A stretch of DNA of 12,773 nt from JBOHCT01 sp050699055 (GTDB taxonomy: Bacteria; Actinomycetota; Actinomycetes; Streptosporangiales; JBOHCT01): the NCBI GenBank assembly GCA_050699055.1, contig JBOHCT010000127.1:1-12773 (forward strand). Direction: 5' to 3'. This document shows positions 1 through 6,479 of the stretch, piece by piece. The position numbers and the translations under genes are program-made. The notes under the pieces were generated by a model. That model had not been told where the DNA came from. It did no database searches and worked only from the letters and a program-made list of their open reading frames with translations. Position 1 is the first letter of the stretch, and each line of letters opens with the position of its first letter.

Positions 1-335
1 CCCCGCAGCTCCTCCATGACCGGGAGCGCTTCCCTGCGCAGGTCTGTCTGGTCGAGATATGCCTGCCCGAACTCCAGGCACCGCACGCCGAGCCGGTACC
101 GCTCCACGGCGGGGATGCGTTCCACCAAACCGGTCATCTCGAGCGTGCGCAGCATCCGGAACACCGACGCCTTCGCCAGCCCGGAGCCCTCCGCCAGCTG
201 GTTCAACGACGCGCCGCCGCGGTCGGCGAGGCGCAGGAGCTCCAAGAGCCGCACGGCGCGTACGACGGACCGCACGATGTACTCGTTGTCGCGCGCGACA
301 CCGCGCGTGACGTCCTCTCCGATGTTCTTCCTCAT
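1..335 (-). CDS. IclR-family transcriptional regulator, N-terminal part (cut by window edge)
   Basis: The minus strand encodes an open N-terminal segment of about 111 residues running off the left edge. Residues 18-80 fit the IclR winged helix-turn-helix: a helix around VRAVRLLELL, then SLNQLAEGSGLAKASVFRML with the recognition helix near 54-66, then a wing ending in the RYRLG motif. The ligand-binding domain would lie beyond the window. IclR proteins are usually dimeric or tetrameric repressors or activators of neighbouring catabolic or transport genes. This gene starts 49 nt after the permease stop on the same strand, so it is probably the last gene seen of the ABC operon and may autoregulate it. 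The ATG at 335-333 is preceded by a GGGGGAGAG stretch about 15 nt away, which is rather far, so the start could be slightly different. The effector is unknown. Confidence 0.85.
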   Translation of the reverse strand, partial: MRKNIGEDVTRGVARDNEYIVRSVVRAVRLLELLRLADRGGASLNQLAEGSGLAKASVFRMLRTLEMTGLVERIPAVERYRLGVRCLEFGQAYLDQTDLRREALPVMEELR

Positions 336-384
336 CGTCTCGTACCAGGCTCTCCCCCAGCTGTGCACGGTCGAGGTCCGCGCC

Positions 385-1497
385 TTACTGCCTTGGTCCT
401 GGCGGAACCTGATCCTTTCTCTCGGTCTCGTCCGGCGCGTTCTCGGTGCCCCCGGCGTCGGTGGGCATTTCAGGCGACGGTCGCGACAGCCCCATCGTCA
501 CCGCCAGCGCCTGCACGCGATCGAGGACGGCGTGTCCGGCGGCGCTGCGCCACATGTCGATGCCCACGGCGACGACGATGATGACGCCCAAGGTGATGCC
601 CTGCCACGCGGTCCCCACGGCGTGGAGGTTCAGTGCGTTCTGCACGATCGTGATGATCATCGCCCCGAAGAACGTGGCGACGACGTTTCCCCGCCCACCG
701 AACAGGCTCGTACCTCCGATGACCGCTGCTGCGATGCCGGTGAGCTCCATCCCCGAGCCGTAGTTCGGCGCGCCCGAGTCGAGCTGGGCCGTCATGAGCA
801 GCCCGGCGATGGCCGACAGCACACCGGCGAACACGAAGGCGCGCGTCCGTACGCGATTGACCTTGATGCCGGCGAGCCGCGCGGCCGCCTCGTTGCCTCC
901 GACCGCGTAGATCTTGCGCCCGCCCCGGCTGTAACGGAGGTACGCCCACGCGAGCGCGTACAGGACGACGACGTAGACGAACGGGTACGGGACCACGCCG
1001 AGCGAGCCATAGAAGATCTTGCCGAGGCCAGGAAGGGAGAATATCGGCGTCCCGCCGGTGATCAGATAGGCCAGTCCCTGGTAGGCGGACATGGCAGCCA
1101 GCGTGAAAATGAACGAGGGGATCCTTCCGTACGAGCAGAAGAAGCCGTTGACCAGACCGATCACGACCCCCATGACGATCACCATGACGAGCGTCGCGCC
1201 GAGCCCGAAACCCGAGTTCTTGAGCAGTACCGCGGTGACGATGCTGGTGACGGCGATGACAGCTCCAGGCGACAGGTCGATCTGTGCCGTCAAAATCACA
1301 AACGTGGAGCCGATCGCGACGATGGAGACGATCGCCACCTCGAGCCCCAGGTTGCGCAGGTTGCCGCCGTTCGCGAAGCGCGGCGTCGTGAGGGCGGCTC
1401 CGATGGCGACCAGGAACATGATCAGGAAGGGCCCGGTGACGGGCGAGCGCCCCGCGGCCGTCAGCGCCTTGCGGGCGGGGGCGAGGGGCGTCGTCAT
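385..1497 (-). CDS. CUT2/ribose-type sugar ABC transporter permease
   Basis: A 370-residue integral membrane protein of the BPD_transp_2 (RbsC-like) family. Successive hydrophobic segments cover most of residues 20-315. The cytoplasmic coupling-loop motif EAAARLAGIKV lies at about 203-213, and the family hallmark AVIGGTSLFGGRG at 258-270. It would form the membrane channel of an importer with the adjacent ATPase and binding lipoprotein. A hydrophilic tail of about 45 residues follows the last membrane segment. The ATG overlaps the ATPase stop codon by an ATGA junction (1494-1497), which points to translational coupling. The reading frame is intact. The family is certain from sequence features; the substrate is unknown and 'sugar' is inferred from the family. 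Confidence 0.93.
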   Translation of the reverse strand: MTTPLAPARKALTAAGRSPVTGPFLIMFLVAIGAALTTPRFANGGNLRNLGLEVAIVSIVAIGSTFVILTAQIDLSPGAVIAVTSIVTAVLLKNSGFGLGATLVMVIVMGVVIGLVNGFFCSYGRIPSFIFTLAAMSAYQGLAYLITGGTPIFSLPGLGKIFYGSLGVVPYPFVYVVVLYALAWAYLRYSRGGRKIYAVGGNEAAARLAGIKVNRVRTRAFVFAGVLSAIAGLLMTAQLDSGAPNYGSGMELTGIAAAVIGGTSLFGGRGNVVATFFGAMIITIVQNALNLHAVGTAWQGITLGVIIVVAVGIDMWRSAAGHAVLDRVQALAVTMGLSRPSPEMPTDAGGTENAPDETERKDQVPPGPRQ

Positions 1498-3038
1498 GGT
1501 GCCGCCTCCAGGTCACCGCCCGACGCGAGCTCGACGAGCTGCTGTTGCGTCAGGTCGCCGTGGTCCGCGATCCGCCCGACACGGCCGTCGCGGATGACCG
1601 CGACCCTGTCGCTCATGCTCAGCAGCTCGGCGTAGTCGGAGCTGACGAGTACCACCGCCATTCCGTTGTCCGTCAAGTCGTTGATCAGCCGGTACACCTC
1701 GTGTTTCGCGGCGACGTCGACGCCGTGGGTGGGCTCGTCCAGCAGCAGGACGCGGGCCTCGGCGAAGAGCCAGCGCGCGAGGAGAAGCTTCTGCTGGTTT
1801 CCCCCAGAGAGCAGGAGAGGGCCGAGCTCGTTCGCATGAGGCGGGAGACCCACCTGAGACATGAGGGGCCTCGCCTGCCGCCGCTCGCGGGCCAAGGCCA
1901 GGAGCGGACCGCGGCTGATCGCGTGTAGCCGCGGGATGGTGACGTTCATCGGTGAGACGAGGTTGAAGAACAGGCCGTCCGCCTTCCTGTCCTCCGTGAC
2001 GAGACCGATGCCCGCCTTGATCGCGTCCGTCGGGGACCGCAGGCGACGCCTGCGACCGCCGAGCCGCAGTTGGCCGGCTGTCAGACGGTCGACGCCGAAC
2101 AGCGCCCGGACGATCTCGGTACGTCCCGACCCGATGAGGCCGCCCAGGCCGAGGACCTCGCCCTGGTGCACGGTCAGGGTGACGTTGTCCACGCCGGCGT
2201 CGGTGCTGATGCCGCGTGCCTCGAACACGGGCTCTCCCCGGCGTTCCGGGGCGCGCCGTACGACGAAGTACTCCGCCAGCTCGCGGCCGACCATCATGTG
2301 GGCGACCTCGGTGAGCGAGACCTGGCCGCGCCGCCGTTCGCCGATGATCCTGCCGTCCCTGATGACCGTGATCACGTCGGCGACGGCCAGGACCTCGTCC
2401 AGCCGGTGCGAGATGTACAGCACCGCGGCGGTCGGCGCCAGCAGGCGTACGACCTGGTGCAGGCGGTCCACCTCGTTGGTCCCCAGCGCGGCTGTCGGCT
2501 CGTCGAGGATCAGCAGGCTCATCTCGCTGGAGATCGCCTTGGCTATCTCGACGAGCTGCTGCTCCGCGACGGACAGCGTCTCGACGGCCCGGTCGGGGTC
2601 GATCACCAGCGAGAGCTTCGCGAGCGTCTCACGCGATTGTTCATCCGCGCTCCGCCAGTCCACGAGTCCCGCGCGGGTGGGCAGGCGTCCGAGGAAGATG
2701 TTCTCCTTGACACTCAGCGAGGGGACCAGCGAGAACTCCTGGTGGAACGTCGCCACCCGGAGGCGTCGGGCCGCCGCGGGGTCGCGGAACTCTACCGTTT
2801 CGCCCTCGCGCAGCAGCACTCCTTCGTCTGGGTGATGGGCGCCGGAAAGGCATCTGGCCAGCGTCGACTTCCCGCTCCCGTTCTGACCGACCAGGGCGTG
2901 GACCTCGCCCGCGTGCAGGCTCATTGACACACGGTCGAGGGCCCGCACGCCGGGAAAGCTTTTCGAGATACCCCGTACCTCCCACAGGGGAGGTGGCTGT
3001 GGGAGGTCGGCCGAGGCTGGTGATTTTGCCTGTGGCAT
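1494..3038 (-). CDS. Sugar ABC transporter ATP-binding protein, two fused NBDs (RbsA/MglA-like)
   Basis: A 514-residue cytoplasmic ATPase with two nucleotide-binding domains, the normal length and arrangement for CUT2 importers. NBD1 has Walker A GQNGSGKST at 51-59, a Q-loop glutamine near 100, signature LSVAEQQ at 155-161, Walker B LLILDEP at 175-181 and an H-loop His at 211. NBD2 has the degenerate P-loop GLIGSGRTE at about 300-308 with no Lys, signature LLSGGNQQK at 409-417 and Walker B VLLLDEP at 430-436. A degenerate second P-loop is usual in this family. It powers import through the permease. The ATG lies 4 nt after the lipoprotein stop with no clear Shine-Dalgarno (TGATGCCATG junction), so it is probably translated by coupling. 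The frame is intact. Confidence 0.95.
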   Translation of the reverse strand: MPQAKSPASADLPQPPPLWEVRGISKSFPGVRALDRVSMSLHAGEVHALVGQNGSGKSTLARCLSGAHHPDEGVLLREGETVEFRDPAAARRLRVATFHQEFSLVPSLSVKENIFLGRLPTRAGLVDWRSADEQSRETLAKLSLVIDPDRAVETLSVAEQQLVEIAKAISSEMSLLILDEPTAALGTNEVDRLHQVVRLLAPTAAVLYISHRLDEVLAVADVITVIRDGRIIGERRRGQVSLTEVAHMMVGRELAEYFVVRRAPERRGEPVFEARGISTDAGVDNVTLTVHQGEVLGLGGLIGSGRTEIVRALFGVDRLTAGQLRLGGRRRRLRSPTDAIKAGIGLVTEDRKADGLFFNLVSPMNVTIPRLHAISRGPLLALARERRQARPLMSQVGLPPHANELGPLLLSGGNQQKLLLARWLFAEARVLLLDEPTHGVDVAAKHEVYRLINDLTDNGMAVVLVSSDYAELLSMSDRVAVIRDGRVGRIADHGDLTQQQLVELASGGDLEAAP

Positions 3039-3042
3039 GGCA

Positions 3043-4131
3043 TCAGTAGCGGTGGGACGGTTTGGGCCAGAGCTCTTTCCAGTCCTTCAGCACGGACAGT
3101 ACGTTGTCGCGGGTCACGAGTTTCGTGGGTGTCTCAACGTAGAACTTGCCGGACTTGTGCTGGAGGCACTTGCGCATGACCTTCATGGCGATTTCGCCCT
3201 GCTGGACGGGTATCGTGTTCACCGTCCCCATGTATTGGGTCTTCTTGTGAATGTCCTCGAGTGCGCTCGTGTCCCCGTCACTACCGATGATCTTGACGTT
3301 GGTACGGTGTAGAGCTTGAGCGGCCTTCAACGTGCCTTCGGCCATGTAGTCGTTCGCGGCGAAGACCAGATTGATCTCAGGGTGTGCCTGGAGCATGTCG
3401 AGGGCGGCTCGGTGCCCGCCCGGGACGTTCCACTTGCCGTTCTCCTTCGCGACGACCTGCATGCCTGAGCTTCCCTTGATGCCGTCCAAGAAGCCCTGCA
3501 CACGCTGGGTGGAGTCGTAGCCGGGCAACCCTTCGATGATGCCGATCTTGGCATTGCCGTGCATCAGCTTGACGGCGTACTCGCCCGCCTTGACATCCGC
3601 GTCGTGCTCCTTGTACCCGACGACCGCGTGGATGGGCGTCGGAAACGACAGGATGTCCGAGTTCACCATGACCACCGCGATGCCCTGCTGCACCGCCTGC
3701 TTGAGGATCGGCGCGGTGGCTGCGTTGTTGTGCGTATGGAAGATGATGCCGTCGACGCCTCGGTGGATGACGTCACGCATCATCGAGGCCTGCTTGGCGT
3801 AGTCTGAACCGCTCTCGGGGCCGAGGGTGAACGTCTTGTAGCCGAGCTTCTTTGCCTGCATCTTCACGCCGTGGCCGATGCCGATGTAGTAAGGGAACTC
3901 AAGGCCCGGCGGCATGTAGGCAATCGTCGCCCCTTCTGCGCTTCCTTTGACGTTGTCACAGCTCGCCTCGAGGACCTTGGCGCTGGACGTGGTCGAGGGG
4001 GAGGAACCGTTGCCTTGAGACGATCCTGCCTGCGAGTTATCTCCGCCGCCTCCGCCTGCGCAGCTCGCGAGAACCAGAGTGAGCCCGGCGCCGGCGATGA
4101 GGATCCTGGACTTGATTCGCCACGGAGCCAT
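3043..4131 (-). CDS. Sugar ABC transporter substrate-binding lipoprotein (Peripla_BP_4/RbsB-like)
   Basis: A 362-residue exported lipoprotein. A basic N-terminus and a hydrophobic stretch end in the lipobox LASC with the lipid-attachment Cys at 24. A low-complexity Gly/Ser/Asn/Thr linker follows to about residue 53, then a periplasmic-binding-protein type 4 fold. Typical pieces are the FPYYIGIGHGV region after strand 1, GVDGIIFHTHNN, the hinge-side VVMVNSD, VFAANDYMAEG, and IIGSDGDTSAL. It would capture the solute outside the membrane and deliver it to the permease. The ATG at 4131-4129 has a well-placed TAGGAAAA upstream, and this is the first gene after the promoter at 4182-4210. GC content looks a little lower than in the neighbouring genes by eye. 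The ligand cannot be read from the sequence. Confidence 0.93.
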   Translation of the reverse strand: MAPWRIKSRILIAGAGLTLVLASCAGGGGGDNSQAGSSQGNGSSPSTTSSAKVLEASCDNVKGSAEGATIAYMPPGLEFPYYIGIGHGVKMQAKKLGYKTFTLGPESGSDYAKQASMMRDVIHRGVDGIIFHTHNNAATAPILKQAVQQGIAVVMVNSDILSFPTPIHAVVGYKEHDADVKAGEYAVKLMHGNAKIGIIEGLPGYDSTQRVQGFLDGIKGSSGMQVVAKENGKWNVPGGHRAALDMLQAHPEINLVFAANDYMAEGTLKAAQALHRTNVKIIGSDGDTSALEDIHKKTQYMGTVNTIPVQQGEIAMKVMRKCLQHKSGKFYVETPTKLVTRDNVLSVLKDWKELWPKPSHRY

Positions 4132-4144
4132 TTTTCCTACTTCG

Positions 4145-4179
4145 TTTCGCTAGGTGAAATGCTAACTCGCCTGACGAAA
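4145..4179 (-). promoter_or_regulatory. Candidate operator (inverted repeat) of the ABC-IclR operon
   Basis: TTTCGCTAGG at 4145-4154 and CCTGACGAAA at 4170-4179 are inverted repeats matching 8 of 10 positions, centres 25 nt apart. The left arm extends into the imperfect palindrome TTTCGCTAGGTGAAA at 4145-4159. The repeat overlaps the expected transcription start of the promoter at 4182-4210 and lies between it and the lipoprotein start codon, a normal position for repressor binding. The IclR regulator of the same operon is the obvious candidate binder; this is inference. Confidence 0.5.
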
Positions 4180-4181
4180 TT

Positions 4182-4210
4182 AAGGTATTCCTCGGGTCTG
4201 GTGCCGTCAA
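4182..4210 (-). promoter_or_regulatory. Housekeeping sigma-type promoter for the ABC operon
   Basis: On the minus strand, TTGACG (4210-4205) is followed after exactly 17 nt by TACCTT (4187-4182). This fits the actinobacterial SigA/HrdB pattern TTGAC-N17-TANNNT. A start about 7 nt downstream (near 4175) would give a leader of roughly 45 nt carrying the inverted repeat and the Shine-Dalgarno sequence of the binding lipoprotein. Confidence 0.6.
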
Positions 4211-4364
4211 GACCCGAATTCGGCCAATCCAGTGGAACGGGACGGATAGCCAGGTGGCCGGGCGGCGGGTGCTGCCGTGGCGACTCGAGACCCTGGCCGC
4301 TCGGGGCCGTCGTGAGCTGGGTCGCGGTCACCCCAGCCAGCACCCACAGGATCCGGGGCGGGCA

Positions 4365-4433
4365 AGATGCGCTTCTGGGGTCCAAGGGGGCAGGACTCTG
4401 CCGCTTGGGGACCGCAGACCGAGATCTTGATGG
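4365..4433 (+). repeat. Intergenic GATCT element, copy A
   Basis: The core GACCGCAGACCGAGATCT is at 4410-4427, followed by TGATGG. Upstream are an AGATGCG box (4365-4371), 5 nt, GGGGTC (4377-4382) and a 27-nt loop, the same spacing as in copies D, E and F. The loop holds its own hairpin, with GGCAG and CTGCC around GACT, and CAAG/CTTG flanking arms. The box and 5' arm deviate by one or two bases from the other copies. The copy lies in the non-coding region between divergent transcription units. Confidence 0.65.
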
Positions 4434-4447
4434 GGGGCGCGGCGGCA

Positions 4448-4508
4448 GACCGCTGACCGAGATCTTGATGGTCAGCGTCCGAGGAACCGTCAACGGCTGG
4501 TGGCTGAC
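4448..4508 (+). repeat. Intergenic GATCT element, copy B (3' half only)
   Basis: The core GACCGCTGACCGAGATCT is at 4448-4465. The 17 bases GACCGAGATCTTGATGG at 4455-4471 repeat exactly those at 4417-4433 of copy A, 38 nt apart. The 5' box and arm are missing. It is followed by an inverted repeat GTCAGC (4471-4476) / GCTGAC (4503-4508). It looks like a partial or duplicated copy. Confidence 0.6.
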
Positions 4509-4585
4509 GCCTTGCCCGGTGGTTCGTATGGATAGTCCGCGGCCATTCCCGACCACACACCGGGATCTCGGACACGGCCGTGCCG
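4505..4585 (+). repeat. Intergenic GATCT element, copy C
   Basis: The core GACCACACACCGGGATCT is at 4551-4568. A matching 5' arm GTGGTT lies at 4519-4524, leaving a 26-nt loop. The upstream box is poorly conserved (TGACGCC at 4505). Immediately 3' is a hairpin: CGG and CAC (4569-4575, one bulged A) pair with GTGCCG (4580-4585) around GGCC. This is the most diverged of the copies that keep a 5' arm. Confidence 0.5.
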
Positions 4586-4609
4586 GCGACATGAACTCTG
4601 TCGAGCCGG

Positions 4610-4636
4610 CTGTGGACGACAACCTCTTGTCCACAG
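4610..4636. other. Inverted pair of DnaA-box-like sites
   Basis: CTGTGGAC (4610-4617) and GTCCACAG (4629-4636) form a perfect 8-bp inverted repeat with an 11-nt spacer. The plus strand reads TTGTCCACA at 4627-4635, the consensus DnaA box of high-GC actinomycetes, and the minus strand reads TCGTCCACA at 4619-4611. Two boxes are too few for an origin. They may bind or titrate DnaA or may be chance. They end 51 nt before the DUF559-type gene. Confidence 0.4.
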
Positions 4637-4687
4637 TCCTGGACTTGCCGGGTGCGCGCCCACGTAGGCCGCGCCAGGCTGTGGCTC

Positions 4688-5575
4688 ATGGAACTCGCTC
4701 GCATCGTCGCCTCGCAAGGCGGCGTGTTCACGCGGCGCCAGGCCGTCGGCACGGGTTACTCGGCCTGGCAAGTCAGGAAGCGCCTTCGCGACGGGCAGTG
4801 GCTCATCGTGCGGCGGGGCGTGCTCGCCGTGGCAGCGAGCGTGCTCGGCAGCGCCGGCCGGGTGTGGGCGGCGTACCTCGCGGCGGGAGCGGGGGCGGTG
4901 GTGAGCCACCTGTCCGCGGCTCATCTCCACGGCCTCCTCCCCCCCACCCGCCGTGCCCTGGATCACGATCCCACGGCGTCGACATCAGCGCCTGCCGGGC
5001 GTGCGCCTGGTGCGTACCGCCCTTTCGCCCGACGACGTGACCCTCCTCGGGTGTCTTGTCGTGACGGGCAGGGAGCGCACGATCGTCGACTGTCTCGCGA
5101 TGCTGCCCTTCAAGCAGGCGCGCGACCTGCTGGATCGCGCTCCAGCAGGGTTGGATCACGAGGCATGCGCTTGCCGCGCGGACACGGTCGAGCTACTGCC
5201 GTCGCGGGACGCCGCAGCTGCGCCGCCTTCTGCGGGTCACGGACTCGGGTGCGCGGTTCGAAGCCGAGCGCATGCTCCACGCGCTGCTGCGGCGCGCCGG
5301 CATCAGGGGGTGGACGGCCAACGTCCCCGTCTACAACGCCGACGGTCGGCTGCTCGGCGTCGTCGATAGTGCTCTTCCGGCTGGGGCTGGTCATCGAGGT
5401 CGATGGGCGAGCCTGGCACAGCGCGGATGACAGGTTCCAGCGAGACCGCAGGCGGCAAAACGCGCTCATCGTCGCGGGGTACGAGGTCCTGAGGTTCACG
5501 TGGGAGGATCTCGCCGAAAGCCCGGAGTACGTCATCGCCACCATCCGCGAGAAAACCGCCTCGATGGCGGCGTGA
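4688..5575 (+). pseudogene. AbiEi-like antitoxin-N / DUF559 (Vsr-like) protein, three frameshifts
   Basis: When three +1 shifts are corrected the gene gives a continuous protein of about 294 residues. The N-terminus (MELARIVASQGGVFTRRQA) matches the AbiEi-type winged-helix start common in actinobacteria. The middle reads VRLVRTALSPDDVT and RERTIVDCLAML, and the C-terminus is a DUF559/Vsr-like endonuclease-fold domain with GLVIEVDGRAWHS, RDRRRQN and YEVLRFTWED. The three shifts lie at the C7 run 4939-4945, near 5131-5137 (LLD then ALQQGW) and at 5368 (an extra A between GVVD and VLFRLG). Each adds one base, so the end returns to the starting frame. ATG 4688 is chosen because it begins the conserved segment; the Shine-Dalgarno is weak. 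Such genes resemble stand-alone type IV antitoxin relatives of unclear role. It is either a pseudogene or carries assembly errors. Confidence 0.75.
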
Positions 5576-5604
5576 TCCGTCCGGCATGTGCGTGCCCGCC
5601 GACC

Positions 5605-5645
5605 CGTGACCCGCGGTGCCGCCCGCCGCCACGCGTGACCCGCGG
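5605..5645 (+). repeat. 12-base direct repeat
   Basis: CGTGACCCGCGG occurs at 5605-5616 and again at 5634-5645, a 29-nt period, just after the DUF559-type gene. Function unknown; it may be chance in GC-rich DNA. Confidence 0.4.
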
Positions 5646-5666
5646 GGGTGGGCCGCCGGCGGTTCA

Positions 5667-5729
5667 TGATCCGTTCGCGTGGTCTGTACGGGCGGTGCGC
5701 TGCTGTTCCGGACCGCACGCCGGGATCTG
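5667..5729 (+). repeat. Intergenic GATCT element, copy D
   Basis: TGATCCG (5667-5673), 5 nt, GTGGTC (5679-5684), a 27-nt loop holding GGCG-GTG-CGCC (5691-5701), then the core GACCGCACGCCGGGATCT (5712-5729). The 5' arm GTGGTC pairs with GACCGC with one G-T wobble. A strong 11-bp hairpin begins two bases later. The copy lies between the DUF559-type gene and the lipoprotein. Confidence 0.7.
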
Positions 5730-5730
5730 A

Positions 5731-5768
5731 CCTCGGGCGGCCCGGCAGGACCCGCACCGCCCGAGGTT
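5731..5768 (+). terminator. Strong 11-bp hairpin, possible terminator or 3' stem of element D
   Basis: ACCTCGGGCGG (5731-5741) and CCGCCCGAGGT (5758-5768) are perfect inverted repeats with a 16-nt loop. There is no T tract, as is common for actinobacterial hairpin terminators. It could end transcription of the DUF559-type gene upstream. It directly abuts repeat copy D and may instead be part of that element. Confidence 0.5.
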
Positions 5769-5888
5769 CTCGATCTCGGTCGACACGTTGTACCCCGGCG
5801 GGCCTTGGCAGGTGAACCGATCGGCCCCGGGTGACGTGTGAGCGGATGAGGGCACCAGTCGGGGCCCGCATCAGTCGGGAGGATCGTC

Positions 5889-6479
5889 ATGCACATCAAG
5901 GTGGCTGCGGCCGCGGGTCTGACCACCCTTGGGGTGCTCGCCGCGGCGTGCGGCGGGACCGGTCAGGCGGGAGGCTCCTCGGCCGGCTCGTCGAACAGCT
6001 CCGCGAACGGTGGCGGGAAGTCGATGACAGGTGCGGCCGTGGTGGAGACGCACAGCGGACCGGCAGGCACTTACCTGACCGACGGCAGCGGTAAGACCCT
6101 GTACCTGTTCGTGCCCGACAAGAACGGGAAGTCGACGTGCTACGGCAGCTGCGCGACGTTCTGGCCCCCACTGAAGGCCGGTGGGCATCCCAAGGCCCAG
6201 GCCGGGGCGAAGAGCGGGATGGTCGGGACGACGACGAGGAAGAACGGCACCAAGCAGGTCACGTACGGGGGGCACCCGCTCTACTACTACGTGAAAGACA
6301 AGGCCCCGGGCGACACCACGGGGCAGGGCGTTGATGCGAGCGGCGGCCTGTGGTGGCTGGTCTCGCCGAGCGGCTCGGCGATCACCAAGTCGTCCTCCGG
6401 GGCCAAGGGCGGCTCCTCCTCGGGGAGCGGCGGCAGCTACGGCGGCGGCGGTAGCGGCGGTGGTGGCGGTTGGGGATGA
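5889..6479 (+). CDS. Secreted-repeat lipoprotein (PF03640/COG4315-like) with Gly-rich tail
   Basis: A 196-residue exported lipoprotein. A hydrophobic signal ends in the lipobox LAAAC (Cys about 21), followed by a Gly/Ser/Asn linker to about residue 45. Two units of the lipoprotein-15 type follow: the first has TYLTDGSGKTLYLF and a Cys pair in CYGSC followed by TFWPPL; the second has GGHPLYYYVKDKAPGD and TGQGVD with GGLWWLVSPSG. The protein ends in a 35-residue Ser/Gly tail closing GGGGGWG. The biochemical role of the family is not established. ATG 5889 has GGGAGG six nt upstream. Its TGA overlaps the permease ATG (ATGA, 6476-6479), so the two are likely co-translated and may act together at the membrane. 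Confidence 0.88.
   Translation: MHIKVAAAAGLTTLGVLAAACGGTGQAGGSSAGSSNSSANGGGKSMTGAAVVETHSGPAGTYLTDGSGKTLYLFVPDKNGKSTCYGSCATFWPPLKAGGHPKAQAGAKSGMVGTTTRKNGTKQVTYGGHPLYYYVKDKAPGDTTGQGVDASGGLWWLVSPSGSAITKSSSGAKGGSSSGSGGSYGGGGSGGGGGWG

Larger units (their letters stand above)
4132..4687. other. Divergent intergenic region without a credible gene
   Basis: This stretch of 556 bases separates the minus-strand ABC operon from the plus-strand DUF559-type gene. It holds the ABC promoter and operator, three copies of the GATCT element (4365-4585) and the DnaA-box-like pair. Open frames on either strand here have the composition of non-coding GC-rich DNA and no recognisable domain. Confidence 0.7.
5576..5888. 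other. Intergenic region before the lipoprotein gene
   Basis: These 313 bases hold the 12-base direct repeat, GATCT element copy D, the 11-bp hairpin and the lipoprotein's Shine-Dalgarno GGGAGG (5877-5882). I see no convincing promoter and no gene. Confidence 0.6.

Noticed and set aside
16..1635. Long plus-strand open frame (539 codons) opposite the IclR and permease genes
   Set aside because: It is Arg/Asp/His-rich with no domain and lies antisense to clear minus-strand genes. It arises from the GC bias of the opposite strand.
4410..4471. CRISPR-like array because of the repeated 17-mer
   Set aside because: There are only two adjacent copies with a 38-nt spacer. The other copies are kilobases apart, diverged, and without cas genes.
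4137..4634. Minus-strand frame of 165 codons in the divergent intergenic region
   Set aside because: It has no recognisable domain and non-coding composition, and it crosses the ABC promoter and three GATCT repeats.
4132..4687. Possible replication origin because of DnaA-box-like sites
   Set aside because: There are only two boxes, with no AT-rich unwinding region and no dnaA, dnaN or recF neighbours.
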